A stretch of DNA of 64,000 nt from Pseudoalteromonas rubra (GCF_005886805.2 NZ_CP045429.1:466501-530500), one strand, 5' to 3'. Positions 7,376 to 18,393 are shown, counted from the stretch's first letter. A program made the numbers and translations. Notes: a model not told the origin generated them from the sequence alone.

Positions 7376-9286
7376 TTACTGCTGTGCCTGATAATTGTCA
7401 TACAGCTGTTTCATAAACAGCGGCGTAGGTGGGCGCTGGTCCAGGCTCACCAGTCTGATCTGCTTTTTGTGATATTGTGCCCAGCTCAGCTGACGATCAA
7501 TCCGGTTCGCTTCTTTGATGGTGAGTGCGCCAGTCAGGCCGTCAAATTCTTTGCCTGGTATTTTACTCAGCTGCTTAATTTCAGGGAGCAGGTTTAGGGC
7601 ATCATAGGCCATGGCAAACAGGCGTTGCTCAATGTCTGATTGTTCCGGCCATAAGACAGAGTGTTGTTCGCGCAAGTTTTGCAACTTTACCGCACCGGGC
7701 AGCATCCAGGGTACTTCAGTGAAAAATAGCCCTTCAAGATCCCCTTTGTCTGTTTTGTCTATCTGCTTGCTGTAACTCCGCGAGCTGGCATAGAGCGGAA
7801 TACGATCGGCAAAGGTACTGACATTGACGTCCAGATAAGGCTTGAGTAAGCGGGTTTCAATGGCATCCCCTAAGATATAGATGGCATCTATATCACGACG
7901 CGAGCGGGTCTCGCTTTCCAGCTCTTTGCGAAACATACGTTTGATGGTGTTGATCCGCTGTTTTGAGCTGTCTACTTCAAGCAGTTGGCCAACCACTTCG
8001 GCCATGTTTTCACTGTCTGAGTAAAAGCCGACTTCCGGGCGGGTTTCGCTATAACGCTGCCACTGGGTTTCAAAGTGGCTGATCAGGCGTTTACCAGATG
8101 CAGTATCGGGCGCCAGTAGCATCGGCTTTTGATAGCCTTTGGCGAGAAAGTGCACCATGGCCTGCTCAACTTCATGCTCGGGGTCCAGCGCAAAGTAATA
8201 ATGGTCTGGATTCCCGGCCTGTGAAGCGGTATCCAGGGTATTTAAAAACAGGGCAGGTGTGGTTGTTAAATATGTACTGGCGGTGAGCTTTTCTACATTG
8301 CTTTTGAGTAACGGACCAATGACAAATTCAGCCTGACTTTGTTGCAGCTCTTTATCAATTTGTGCAACATCCAGCGTTTCATCAATAAAGAAAATTTCTT
8401 CAACCCGGTTGTTGTCCATTGCGGCCAGGAAGCCATTTTTGAGGGCTCTGCCCAGGCGTTCACTGCTGCCAGAGGTTGGTAATAAAACCGCGATGCGGGT
8501 CACGTTATAGGGCGCGAGGTCCAGCGTGGTTTTTACCTCAGTGGGGATAATCTCACTGCCCGGATGACTGGTATATCGGCGTTGCCAGTTATTTAACGCC
8601 TGATGAAGTTGTACCGTCGACCCGAGGTAGATCTGATGATATTTGGCCAGTTTAACCCAGCCTTGTTGGATAACCGTGCCGCGATCGAAGCGCTCCAGCG
8701 CATAGGAGGACAACTGCTGCAATGCCTGCCAGATGTCCTGATTCAGACCGGCAATCGACACTTGGTGTTTGTTGGCCAGGTCGGCACTTTTAAAATAATG
8801 GACCAGTGCTTTTTTGGGCAACTGCTGGGCGGCATACACGCTGCCCATTAAATACTGATGCCAGGCCTGATGTTCTGGCAGTTTTAATTTGCTCTCTAAC
8901 GTTTGCAGTAAGGCCAGCGCGCTGCTGAATTTCTGCTGTTGTTGTCGGGCCAACGCGGTATACAGCTTGTTTTGTACATGATCGACACTGGCTTTGCTTT
9001 CAAGTTCGCTACAAGCCTGTTCCAGAATGGACCAGTTTTGCTCGTCAATGGCGGCTTGCCTTGCCAGATAGAGCAACTGGATTTTACTAGCGCCTTGTTT
9101 GCTGCTGGCCTTATCGAACAGACCTTGCGCATCCAGTTGTTCAGCTGGTGCGGTAGAGGCTGTGGCCAATGTCTGTTTGTCTTGCGTTGATGCCGTTTTA
9201 GGGGTTGTGCCGCAGGCCGATAACCCTGACAATACCGCAATCACTAGACTTATATTTTTCAGTCTCACTCGCAAACCTATACTCAT
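7376..9286 (-). CDS. lpoA: Penicillin-binding protein activator LpoA
   Basis: A 636-residue outer-membrane lipoprotein (lipobox LSAC, lipidated Cys25) that activates the peptidoglycan synthase PBP1a from the outer membrane. The N-terminal half is helical and TPR-like; the C-terminal half (from about residue 260, RIAVLLPTSGSSERLGRALK) has the periplasmic-binding-protein fold of LpoA. The gene diverges from rsmI with only 45 bases between the starts, so the two promoters must overlap in that space. Confidence 0.94.
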   Translation of the reverse strand: MSIGLRVRLKNISLVIAVLSGLSACGTTPKTASTQDKQTLATASTAPAEQLDAQGLFDKASSKQGASKIQLLYLARQAAIDEQNWSILEQACSELESKASVDHVQNKLYTALARQQQQKFSSALALLQTLESKLKLPEHQAWHQYLMGSVYAAQQLPKKALVHYFKSADLANKHQVSIAGLNQDIWQALQQLSSYALERFDRGTVIQQGWVKLAKYHQIYLGSTVQLHQALNNWQRRYTSHPGSEIIPTEVKTTLDLAPYNVTRIAVLLPTSGSSERLGRALKNGFLAAMDNNRVEEIFFIDETLDVAQIDKELQQSQAEFVIGPLLKSNVEKLTASTYLTTTPALFLNTLDTASQAGNPDHYYFALDPEHEVEQAMVHFLAKGYQKPMLLAPDTASGKRLISHFETQWQRYSETRPEVGFYSDSENMAEVVGQLLEVDSSKQRINTIKRMFRKELESETRSRRDIDAIYILGDAIETRLLKPYLDVNVSTFADRIPLYASSRSYSKQIDKTDKGDLEGLFFTEVPWMLPGAVKLQNLREQHSVLWPEQSDIEQRLFAMAYDALNLLPEIKQLSKIPGKEFDGLTGALTIKEANRIDRQLSWAQYHKKQIRLVSLDQRPPTPLFMKQLYDNYQAQQ

Positions 9287-9331
9287 ACCTTTTGTTTGTG
9301 GATATCTTACTGACTGACCCTGGAGAGCTCA

Positions 9332-10195
9332 ATGACAAATGCCGAAATCTCAGACAAAATTGGCACCTTGTATATCGTTGCCACACCCATAGGCAATTTA
9401 GAAGACATCAGTGAACGTGCGCTGAAAGTGCTGGCAGACGTCGATTTAGTGGCTGCCGAGGACACGCGTCACACAGGTAAATTATTGAGTCATTTCAGCA
9501 TAAAAGCAAAAACCTTTGCTTTGCACGACCACAACGAGAAACAAAAAGCGCAGCAGGTTCTGGATTGGCTGGAGCAGGGCATGGACATCGCGCTGGTATC
9601 TGACGCTGGCACACCGCTGATCAGCGACCCTGGCTATGCAGTGGTGAACTTATGTCGTGAAGCCGGCGCTCAGGTTACCCCTGTGCCTGGCGCCTGTGCT
9701 GCAATTGCGGCAGTGAGCTGCTCAGGTTTGCCAACGGATCGCTTCCAGTTTGTTGGTTTTACGCCTGCTAAAAGCCAGGCTCGCCAGAGTTTCTTTAAAG
9801 AGGCACATGAGTCCGGCATCACCAGCATTATGTATGAAAGCACCCACCGTATCATGGCCAGTCTGGCTGACTTGCAAACAGCACTGGGTGAGCAGCAGCA
9901 GGTAGTGTTCGCCAAAGAGCTGACTAAAACGTATGAAACCTTTTTCAGTGGGCCAGTGTGTGAGCTGATTGCTTTTCTTGAAAACGAACCTGAGCGTCAG
10001 CGGGGCGAGCTGGTACTGATGCTGCCGGGTAAAACCCAGGTGAGCAGCGAAATGTCGCCGGAAGCCAAACAACTGATCGGCTTGCTGGAAGGGGAAATGC
10101 CGTTGAAAAAAGCCTGCGGCATTGCCGCTGAGTACTTCGGATTGAAGAAAAACGCCCTGTATAAAGCCATTATCGCCGAGCGCGAAGGGGAATAA
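9332..10195 (+). CDS. rsmI: 16S rRNA (cytidine-1402-2'-O)-methyltransferase RsmI
   Basis: RsmI methylates the ribose of C1402 in the decoding centre of 16S rRNA, using S-adenosylmethionine. The tetrapyrrole-methylase fold is evident: TLYIVATPIGNLEDISERAL, AAEDTRHTGKLLSH, ALVSDAGTPLISDPGY, VPGACAAIAAVSCSGLPTDR, and a C-terminal helical tail ending KKNALYKAIIAEREGE. Length (287 aa) is standard. GGAGAG precedes the ATG. The gene is followed closely by the RNase P RNA. Confidence 0.96.
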   Translation: MTNAEISDKIGTLYIVATPIGNLEDISERALKVLADVDLVAAEDTRHTGKLLSHFSIKAKTFALHDHNEKQKAQQVLDWLEQGMDIALVSDAGTPLISDPGYAVVNLCREAGAQVTPVPGACAAIAAVSCSGLPTDRFQFVGFTPAKSQARQSFFKEAHESGITSIMYESTHRIMASLADLQTALGEQQQVVFAKELTKTYETFFSGPVCELIAFLENEPERQRGELVLMLPGKTQVSSEMSPEAKQLIGLLEGEMPLKKACGIAAEYFGLKKNALYKAIIAEREGE

Positions 10196-10240
10196 TGGTA
10201 AGTAACGCAAATTAATGCTGCGTTTTATGGCAAAGGTGCG

Positions 10241-10246
10241 TATAAT
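10241..10246 (+). promoter_or_regulatory. Candidate -10 element for rnpB
   Basis: A perfect TATAAT lies 9-15 bases before the 5' helix of the RNase P RNA. The -35 region is weak at 16-17 bp spacing. Position is the main support. Confidence 0.6.
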
Positions 10247-10251
10247 CGCCC

Positions 10252-10640
<389 letters not shown>

Positions 10641-10645
10641 TTATA

Positions 10646-10688
10646 TTAGCAAACGCTTGTGCTTGCAAGCGTTTGCTAACCTGCTTTT
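10646..10688 (+). terminator. Perfect 14-bp inverted repeat after rnpB, probable terminator
   Basis: TTAGCAAACGCTTG (10646-10659) and CAAGCGTTTGCTAA (10666-10679) pair perfectly around a 6-nt loop. A short T-run follows (CTTTT at 10684). The stem begins just after the RNase P 3' helix, so termination of rnpB is the simplest reading. Confidence 0.65.
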
Positions 10689-10912
10689 AAAACCTCTCGG
10701 TATTTATACGCCTTAGCAAGCCAACACATTACGTTAAAATGTGCTGGTACATGCCACTATTTTACTTCGGTTAACTTTAGCTTTTAGACATGTTTAAGAA
10801 GCATAGAGCTAATGAGAAACGTCTACACTTCCTTATTTTATACATATTTAAATCTCATTTTTGTGAGATAAATTCATATCTTAAGCTGTATTTACCGACT
10901 AGGTAGAGGGGT

Positions 10913-13900
10913 ATGAATACTATAATGCGGAACAAACTGTACTTGGCATTACTGACTGTGGGGACTAGTTTTCCCAACTTTGTTCAGGCAACGCCGGCCC
11001 CATTGACAATAAATGTTGATGAAAATACTAAAGCGAACACGATCATTGGTACTGTTAGCTTCCTTGATGGCGAATCAGACAAAAAGGTACGTTTAGAAGT
11101 TGGTAAAACTGAGATAAAAAACTGGGTAACAAATGGTGAGGCGTTTGAACCCATTTCATTTACTTCAACCTTTACACAAGCACCAATCGTGTTTGGTCAG
11201 ATCCAGTCAAACAGTGACTATCAGGTAGAGTACGAAGTAAGTACTTATTCTTATTCTGGCGTAACAAGCAAGAACAATAATCGCTTGTTAATGCGCCATC
11301 GTTTAGACAATGTGACTGCACTTGGCTTTGAAGCGGTGCTTGAATCAGAGTTAGATAAAAAAGGCACGAGTGTTATACAAAGCTTCCTTGATACTGGTGA
11401 AGGTGAAACGCTAGGTTGGATTGCATTTGCTGAGCCTATTTCAGCTTTTTGGAACGACAAGCCTATCGACGTGTCAAGCACAGGCACTTCGGTAACACAC
11501 AATACCCACGGTCACGCGTTTAGCGTGCCGATGACAGACACTCCGAATATTTTAACTTCTTTATCGACGTACAACGGCACTTCGCAAAGTGGCGTGGCAA
11601 TTGATGAACTGTCTGCAAATAAAGTAAAAGTTCATATTGATAATCTTGATGATGCTTCACACGCTGCGGAAAACGTAAACGTATTTGCATTACAAGGTAC
11701 AGGTTTATTGTTTACTGAGACGATGGCTATTGTTGGTGAAACAGGTGTTATCACGGTTGATGATAACGACATCGAAAATCCATTCTCAATTACTTTCTCA
11801 AAATCGTATAACAATCCGGTTGTATTCGTTCAAGCGGTTGGTAAAGACAAACAGATTTTTGACGCTGCTGTGCGCTTAAATTTCGTTGCACCTATGATGC
11901 TAGAAGGTTACTTGCATTCAAATAACGAGAACATCGTTCCAAATCGTTTTGGCGAGTTTGAACTGCATTATCAAATTTTTGAAGCCGGTCGTTGGGATAT
12001 CCCCCTTGAGCATTATACATATTCTATCGTGTCTGGTAACGACGCAGGGGTATTCTCAGTTGATCCGATTAAAGGTGAAATTAAAGTTGCTGACCAAACG
12101 CAATTAGATTTTGAACTAGGTAATAACCAGTATTCACTGACTGTTCGAGCTACAGATGGCGCGGGTAATTATTATGACACGCCAGTTACGATTAATGTTA
12201 CTGACATTAACGATTCACTAAACAACAATGCGCAATCCATTGATGGTCTGGCAGCGGATGACTGGGCTGGTTGGTCAGTAGCTCCTGCTGGAGACGTAAA
12301 CGGTGACGGTTTCGACGATATCATTGTAGGCTCTCCACAAGCAGATGTTTATAGAAATGACGGCACCTTTATGTACGAAGATAATGGTGCTGCTTACGTT
12401 CTGTTCAGTGATGCAACGGGCACATTCCCATCACTAACAGAAGTGATCGGTGGTACTCGCGGTTTTGGTATCATGGGGGCAGAGTCTGGCGACAACGCAG
12501 GTTTTGCTGTTGCTGGTGGTGTTGATATTAACGGTGACGGATTATCAGACGTAGTAGTTGGTGCTCCTTATGCGGGAACTAATGGCGATAACTCTGGTTC
12601 AGTATATGTTGTATTTGGTAAAGCTGGTACTAACTATGTGCCATTATCTGATATGAATGCTGGCGGGAGCGACTATGGCTTTGCTATTCACGGTGCATAC
12701 ACAGAAGATTATGCAGGTGGTACGTTAGTTGTTGGTGACGTTAACGGTGACGGTCTGGGTGATATTGTTATTGGTGAAACGGTTACTCGTTTCTTAGCGG
12801 GTACAGGCTCTTTTGCATTAAGAGATTTACTTGAAGATGGTACAGCTGATCCAAACCTAGCGTATGTTGTTTACGGTAAAAAAGACAACAATGTTGTTCA
12901 GTTAGCTAACGTTGCGACTGACTACAACGAGCAAGGTTTTGCGATTACGCGTCCAAGCAGAAAGTTATTTAGCGACTGGTATTATGGCGCACAAGTTTTA
13001 CCAACGGGCGACTTTAATAGCGATGGCTTAACAGATTTTATTGTTAGCCACGGTTTATTTGTTGATACCTCTGGTACAAGTTATGTTGTTCATGGCCGTA
13101 TCGGCGGAGAGGCTGTTAAATATAATAGTATTAAGTCCGCAGGCAACGGCATCAAGATCACGCCACAAGGCAGCGGCAATTATGGTTTCGATTTTGGTGA
13201 TGCAACTCTTGATGCACTTCCTTCATTTACTACTTCTCATGTAGGTGACGTAAACGCAGATGGTGTTGACGATATCGCATTATTATTGACAGACACAGGG
13301 TGTTGCTCTGGTATTGAACACCCTCGTGCATACATCTTATTTGGCGGTGTTGACGTTGCTGATGAAATCAATCTTGCGGATATTGCCAATGGCAATGGCG
13401 GTTTTGTAATTCACAATGACGCGTCAAATATCGACCACAGTGACCTACAAGTTATTTTAGGTTCAATCGGTGGTGCAGGCGACTTAAATGGCGACGGCTT
13501 TGATGACATCATCATCGGTGACCCATTTGCAGAGGACAACAAGGGTCGTGTATACGCTGTTTATGGCCGCGCAGGTACAGAGCCTGTTTATCTTAGTGAG
13601 ATCATTGAAACCCAACAAGGTTTTTACTCTGAAGGTAATGGTGGTGAGCAACTTGGGCAATTCATTGCAAGTGCAGGTGACATTAATGGCGACGGTATCA
13701 AAGACATTCAATTTGGTACGCCTTCTGCGAACAAAAACAATTTAAACAACACAGGTGCTGTGTATGTTCTAAATGGTGACGGCAAGTTAGTAACTCTTTG
13801 GGGGACTGAAGGTAACGACACAATCACAGGTACTGCTTCTGCAGATAATATTGCCACTGGTACAGGTGACGACGTCATTCGAACTAACGGTGGCACTGAT

Positions 13901-16900
13901 GCCGTTTACGCAGGTCCAGGTGAAGATACTATTTACATTTCTGATAACACCTTCACTCGTATTGATGCAGGCGGTAACACAGATACATTAGTATTTGACG
14001 GTTCAGGTATTAATCTAGACCTTGCAACTCAAGCTTCTCGTGTTCGTAACGTTGAAGTATTTGATATCCGTGGTTCAGGTGCTAACTCAATTACGCTTAA
14101 TAAGAGCGTGAGCAGTAACTCAAACTTACGTATTTTAGGTGACAACGACGACTATGTTGGTGCAGCAAATAACCAATGGGTTGACTCTGAAACAACACAA
14201 GTTATCGATAATGTAACTTATAAAGTATTTACGTCTGGCTCAGCGACTATGTTGGTGCAAGATGGTTTAACAGTTACGGTTAATAATGCCCCAACGATAG
14301 AAGATCAAACGTTTACTGTCAGTGAAATTGCTGCCAGTGGTACAGGAATTGGCATACTTGCAGCCGATGCAAATGATGTTGGTGACTTCGTTACGTTCCA
14401 AATCTTGAGCGGTAATGAAGATGGTGACCTCGTATTAGATGCACAAACAGGTGTATTAAGCATTAGCCCGACTATCTCCCGTTTAGATTTTGAAAAAACC
14501 GCAACTTACACATTACAAGTGATTGTGTATGACCAATACAATACGACTGACACCGCACAGATTACTGTTGACGTATTAGATATGGACTCAATGGAAATTA
14601 CGTTGGAAGGTGATGTAAGTGGTGAAGGTAGCTATTGGGGTGATAACACTGTACTTGAATTATTAGGTATGAGCTCTCCTCAGTGGGCATCAACTGAAAC
14701 GAAGCATACTTGGAATGTGCCAGAAGAAAATCTGCCGGATGATCCTGCGATTATTCGAATTGAATCACATGGTAAAATCCATTACGTGGGCGGCATGGAC
14801 CTTTTCGGTGGATGGGTTGAAGCTGACATTCCTCTTGAGATGGATTTACGATTCCCGGATGAAATTGCAGCAGGTCAGCCGGTTAATTTAGCAACCAAGT
14901 TTACCGTTGGTGAAAACGCAAACTTCATTGCGTCGTCTCCTGGTGTGCAAATCTCTGCTGAGTTAATTTTTGAAGACTATTTAATTAAATATGAATCAGC
15001 GCTGTTTGAAAAACTAAATGGTCAAACCAAAATTGATTATGCTTCTTATGAGAAAGTCGTCGGTTCAGAATCGTTTGGTGTATACGGTGACAACTGTGCC
15101 AATGCGCTTAATCGTGCCGATTGCTATGAATTGGAAGACGGTGTAGAAGTTTACGATTTAACGCGTGAGTTGACTGATGAGAAAATAACTTCATTAATTG
15201 AAAACAACTTTTATGAGTTATCTGTTGTTACAGCGGAAGATCACGCTAGAGGTGTTAGTGACAATATCACTCATGGTACGAGTTTTGTTAATGGCGTTGA
15301 TATTATTGATGTTGTATATGCTCACAAAGGTGCAGTTGATGGTATTGAAATTATCAGTACTGATGTCTCAGATCCAACAGCCACAACAATCTCTTTCATT
15401 CCTGCAAACATGACGAATGAACAGATCATCTATTTCATTAAGAATCTAACACGTGACTCTTTAGCTGAGGTGCCTTCAAACGCAAGAAAGGCGATTGAAA
15501 AAGCGATTGGTTTAGAAGTAGATAAGCTGCGTTTCTTAGCTGGTCACGATTTAACTGACTGGGTATCCGAAGAAATTTACTGGGGCTCTAACTGGACTAA
15601 GTGGCACGCACAAGCTGGCATGGAGTCGATGGAAGGCACGTCTGAACAATGTATTGATAACTATTTTGCACCTGCTGGTGAAGATTTATATCGCAGATAC
15701 AAATTCAGTACACTTGATACTTTTGTAAGTGCAGCGCTTGATTTACACCAAGACTTTGAGTTGAACATTGAATCTACGGCTATTTTAGTTCTTGAAGATG
15801 GCACTGAGGTTTACTTTGACCCGGAAGAAGACATTACCTTTACGCCAGAGCTTACGCATGACGTTAATAACGACGGTATGATTGACGCGACATTAACCGT
15901 CAATGCTGCATCAAAATTTGTTAACAACACAAAAATGAATGCATTCTTTAGAATGCCATTTAAATTGCTTGAGTTTGAATACAATGTCCAAGAGGCCGTT
16001 TGTACCGCAGATAACATCTACACTATGGGTAACCAAGGTTTGATGTTTGAAAAAGGTTCTTACGGGCCATTGTTAGACAGTGAGAAAGAGATCCAGTTTG
16101 ACACCACAGACTTTGGTGGACCAACGGAAATCACTATCGCGCAAAACTCATTCACAACGGCGTTATCATTTGACTTATGTAGTAACAGTGCAGCATGTGG
16201 TGAACCGGTATTGTCATATGGCAACAATGCCCCAGTGGCTTCTGAGGTAACATTAGCTGGCGATTTCATCGGTAAATCTACAGTATCTGCGTCATACACT
16301 TATACTGATCATGAAAGTGATATTGAAGAGAGCTCACGTTATCAGTGGTATCGTTCTGCGACCGGCAGTAATGATGATGCGCAAGTGATTGAGGGTGAAT
16401 TCTATCAATCATACACCTTGTCATTGGAAGACATTGATAGCTATGTTGCTTTTTGTGTAACCCCGCATGATGGTACTGATTTTGGTAACCCTGAGTGTAG
16501 TGAGTGGAGCCCTGTTGAAAGCCCGTATCATCAAGACTTATCTATCATGAGCGGTTTTGGCCAATCTATTGTAATCAACGGTACTGATCAGAGCATGGTT
16601 CAAACTATGGACTCTGGTTTTAATCCAAATAGTTCATACACGATTGAAGCGTGGGTAAAAGTGAACTCGTTGAATCCAGAGGAAAACTCTAATTTATTCA
16701 CTTTCTCAGAAGACGCAAACTCTTCAAAGGCTGCGGTGAGAATATTCTCTGATGGTCGTTTACGTGTGAAAGCAACAAACACCACGTTTAAGTCGACTAA
16801 AACAATCACTGTTGGTCAGTGGCAGCACTATGCTGTGAGTTATGATCAGCCGACTCAGCAGTTGTCAGTATACTTAGACGGTGAACTAATCATTTCTGAA

Positions 16901-18088
16901 ATAGATGCTGCAAAAGATAGTAACGTTTACTTTGTGTGGGGTTCTGGCAACGATGGTATTAGCAAGAAGTTAGATGCGAATATTGACGAAGTTCGTATTT
17001 GGGATTACGCAAAATCACAAGAGTCTATCGCTGCAAATCGTTACTTAGGCGCTTCGTTAAGTAACTCAAACCTAGTTTCTTACTATCACTTTGACAGTAT
17101 GGTTAACGGTGAATTAGAAGATCTAACAGGCGAGAGTACGATGACGTTAGTGAACGGCCCAGAGCTTGAAAAGCATAATACATATTTAACGTTTGACGGT
17201 AATGGTGATTATGTTGACTTTGGTGACCCTGTCGATGGTTCACTTGACTTCGGTGGTGACAACTTCACAGCACAAGCTTGGATCTATTTAGAACCAGGTT
17301 CTGGCAACCAAACTCGCATTATCCTCAATAAAAAAATTGGTGGTGCCAATGGTTATAAAGGCTGGACGTGGAGTGTTAACACAAGAAATCGTTTAACGTG
17401 GAATCATGATGCGTACAACAATGGCAAAAAAGGATATGAAGCGACGGGTCAAAAACTTACTACCGGACGCTGGTACCATGCTGCAGTTGTTGTTGATTGG
17501 GAAAATGCCGCTAAAGTGACAATGTATCTAGACGGCAAGAACGTTGGTAGCAGTGGTTTAGGTACAAAACGTAACTTGAACAACCACGTACCACTTCGTA
17601 TTGGCGCTTACAGTTCGACAGATACAACAACAAACACCTTTAAAGGTCACATTGACGATGTTGCGATATGGACTCGTGCACTATCTGAAGATGAGATAAA
17701 TGCTTGTAAAGAGGAAATGGCACTAGGCTGTCAACAAGATTTACTCTTGTATCACGACTTCGAACAAGATGTCCGAAAAAATAAAGCGATTGATAGATAC
17801 AACGGTACTATTTTTGGCGCGGTTGAAGTAGATAACAGCCTTGATGTTAAGTTTACAACGACTGAATATGCTACTTTTGCTGGCAAGCTACCAGGTGGCA
17901 ATGGGGTGACATTTGGGTTGGCAGATGCGCCAGCCTTTGGCGACGTCGCCATCAGTGAATACTCTGGTGAATTTATTTATACACCAAATGGCAGTGCAAA
18001 TGGCGCAAGTGACTCATTTAGTTATTACATTTACACTAGTAGCAATGGTCAAAGCCAGAAGCAGATTGTCACTATTGAGTTTGAATAA
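10913..18088 (+). CDS. Giant secreted multidomain protein (cadherin-like, FG-GAP, RTX, LamG)
   Basis: A 2391-residue exported protein with a signal peptide (about 1-26, ending FVQA). In order: two similar beta-modules of unassigned family (about 45-360); a cadherin-like domain (about 362-433) ending TVNVTDIND-style; seven FG-GAP/integrin-alpha repeats with Ca-binding D-x-N-x-D-G loops (near 460, 536, 608, 699, 777, 856, 922, e.g. GDVNGDGFDDIIVGSP); a short RTX-like nonapeptide stretch (about 962-1010); a second cadherin-like domain (about 1123-1224); a long middle section not recognised; two LamG/concanavalin-like domains (about 1876-2062 and 2090-2263) and a VCBS-like C-terminal module. It is probably a Ca-dependent surface adhesin or polysaccharide-binding protein. 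Base composition is clearly more AT-rich than lpoA or secD2, which suggests separate ancestry. No partner secretion gene is adjacent. Confidence 0.85.
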   Translation: MNTIMRNKLYLALLTVGTSFPNFVQATPAPLTINVDENTKANTIIGTVSFLDGESDKKVRLEVGKTEIKNWVTNGEAFEPISFTSTFTQAPIVFGQIQSNSDYQVEYEVSTYSYSGVTSKNNNRLLMRHRLDNVTALGFEAVLESELDKKGTSVIQSFLDTGEGETLGWIAFAEPISAFWNDKPIDVSSTGTSVTHNTHGHAFSVPMTDTPNILTSLSTYNGTSQSGVAIDELSANKVKVHIDNLDDASHAAENVNVFALQGTGLLFTETMAIVGETGVITVDDNDIENPFSITFSKSYNNPVVFVQAVGKDKQIFDAAVRLNFVAPMMLEGYLHSNNENIVPNRFGEFELHYQIFEAGRWDIPLEHYTYSIVSGNDAGVFSVDPIKGEIKVADQTQLDFELGNNQYSLTVRATDGAGNYYDTPVTINVTDINDSLNNNAQSIDGLAADDWAGWSVAPAGDVNGDGFDDIIVGSPQADVYRNDGTFMYEDNGAAYVLFSDATGTFPSLTEVIGGTRGFGIMGAESGDNAGFAVAGGVDINGDGLSDVVVGAPYAGTNGDNSGSVYVVFGKAGTNYVPLSDMNAGGSDYGFAIHGAYTEDYAGGTLVVGDVNGDGLGDIVIGETVTRFLAGTGSFALRDLLEDGTADPNLAYVVYGKKDNNVVQLANVATDYNEQGFAITRPSRKLFSDWYYGAQVLPTGDFNSDGLTDFIVSHGLFVDTSGTSYVVHGRIGGEAVKYNSIKSAGNGIKITPQGSGNYGFDFGDATLDALPSFTTSHVGDVNADGVDDIALLLTDTGCCSGIEHPRAYILFGGVDVADEINLADIANGNGGFVIHNDASNIDHSDLQVILGSIGGAGDLNGDGFDDIIIGDPFAEDNKGRVYAVYGRAGTEPVYLSEIIETQQGFYSEGNGGEQLGQFIASAGDINGDGIKDIQFGTPSANKNNLNNTGAVYVLNGDGKLVTLWGTEGNDTITGTASADNIATGTGDDVIRTNGGTDAVYAGPGEDTIYISDNTFTRIDAGGNTDTLVFDGSGINLDLATQASRVRNVEVFDIRGSGANSITLNKSVSSNSNLRILGDNDDYVGAANNQWVDSETTQVIDNVTYKVFTSGSATMLVQDGLTVTVNNAPTIEDQTFTVSEIAASGTGIGILAADANDVGDFVTFQILSGNEDGDLVLDAQTGVLSISPTISRLDFEKTATYTLQVIVYDQYNTTDTAQITVDVLDMDSMEITLEGDVSGEGSYWGDNTVLELLGMSSPQWASTETKHTWNVPEENLPDDPAIIRIESHGKIHYVGGMDLFGGWVEADIPLEMDLRFPDEIAAGQPVNLATKFTVGENANFIASSPGVQISAELIFEDYLIKYESALFEKLNGQTKIDYASYEKVVGSESFGVYGDNCANALNRADCYELEDGVEVYDLTRELTDEKITSLIENNFYELSVVTAEDHARGVSDNITHGTSFVNGVDIIDVVYAHKGAVDGIEIISTDVSDPTATTISFIPANMTNEQIIYFIKNLTRDSLAEVPSNARKAIEKAIGLEVDKLRFLAGHDLTDWVSEEIYWGSNWTKWHAQAGMESMEGTSEQCIDNYFAPAGEDLYRRYKFSTLDTFVSAALDLHQDFELNIESTAILVLEDGTEVYFDPEEDITFTPELTHDVNNDGMIDATLTVNAASKFVNNTKMNAFFRMPFKLLEFEYNVQEAVCTADNIYTMGNQGLMFEKGSYGPLLDSEKEIQFDTTDFGGPTEITIAQNSFTTALSFDLCSNSAACGEPVLSYGNNAPVASEVTLAGDFIGKSTVSASYTYTDHESDIEESSRYQWYRSATGSNDDAQVIEGEFYQSYTLSLEDIDSYVAFCVTPHDGTDFGNPECSEWSPVESPYHQDLSIMSGFGQSIVINGTDQSMVQTMDSGFNPNSSYTIEAWVKVNSLNPEENSNLFTFSEDANSSKAAVRIFSDGRLRVKATNTTFKSTKTITVGQWQHYAVSYDQPTQQLSVYLDGELIISEIDAAKDSNVYFVWGSGNDGISKKLDANIDEVRIWDYAKSQESIAANRYLGASLSNSNLVSYYHFDSMVNGELEDLTGESTMTLVNGPELEKHNTYLTFDGNGDYVDFGDPVDGSLDFGGDNFTAQAWIYLEPGSGNQTRIILNKKIGGANGYKGWTWSVNTRNRLTWNHDAYNNGKKGYEATGQKLTTGRWYHAAVVVDWENAAKVTMYLDGKNVGSSGLGTKRNLNNHVPLRIGAYSSTDTTTNTFKGHIDDVAIWTRALSEDEINACKEEMALGCQQDLLLYHDFEQDVRKNKAIDRYNGTIFGAVEVDNSLDVKFTTTEYATFAGKLPGGNGVTFGLADAPAFGDVAISEYSGEFIYTPNGSANGASDSFSYYIYTSSNGQSQKQIVTIEFE

Positions 18089-18110
18089 GCTCATTAGCGT
18101 ATAAAAAGTT

Positions 18111-18150
18111 TGAAGCCGCGATACCAAAAAGTGTCGCGGCTTTTTTGTTT
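18111..18150 (+). terminator. Rho-independent terminator of the giant gene
   Basis: AAGCCGCGA (18113-18121) and TCGCGGCTT (18134-18142) form a stem with a 12-nt loop, followed by TTTTTT. It isolates the giant gene from the secDF2 locus. Confidence 0.85.
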
Positions 18151-18393
18151 CGATAATATTTATGAGATCGTTACGCTAAAAGCTGTGATTTATTTGGGCC
18201 GTTGGTAGGGCATATTTTTGTACTAAATGCGTGCGCAGAACAGGGGGTAATCGAATGGTGCATGGTGGTTTTGACTAAGATTAAGCGCAACATAATTTCT
18301 CGTCAATTTTACGCTGCTATGCTTTGCCCGGTATCACGGTCATTTTTTGTGATGGCTATTGAAAAACCGTTTTGCCGTCTATATCTTCACCCC
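18151..18393 (+). other. Region between the giant gene and the secDF2 locus
   Basis: Roughly 240 bases whose reading frame stays open and in phase with the next CDS from 18202 on, so part of it may be coding if translation starts upstream (ATG at 18262, 18319 or 18352). A TTGACT at 18271 resembles a -35 box, but no well-spaced -10 is seen. No clear ribosome binding site marks any of the candidate starts. Confidence 0.35.

Noticed and set aside
7328..7597. Plus-strand open frame opposite yraN and lpoA
   Set aside because: It is a shadow of two well-supported minus-strand genes.
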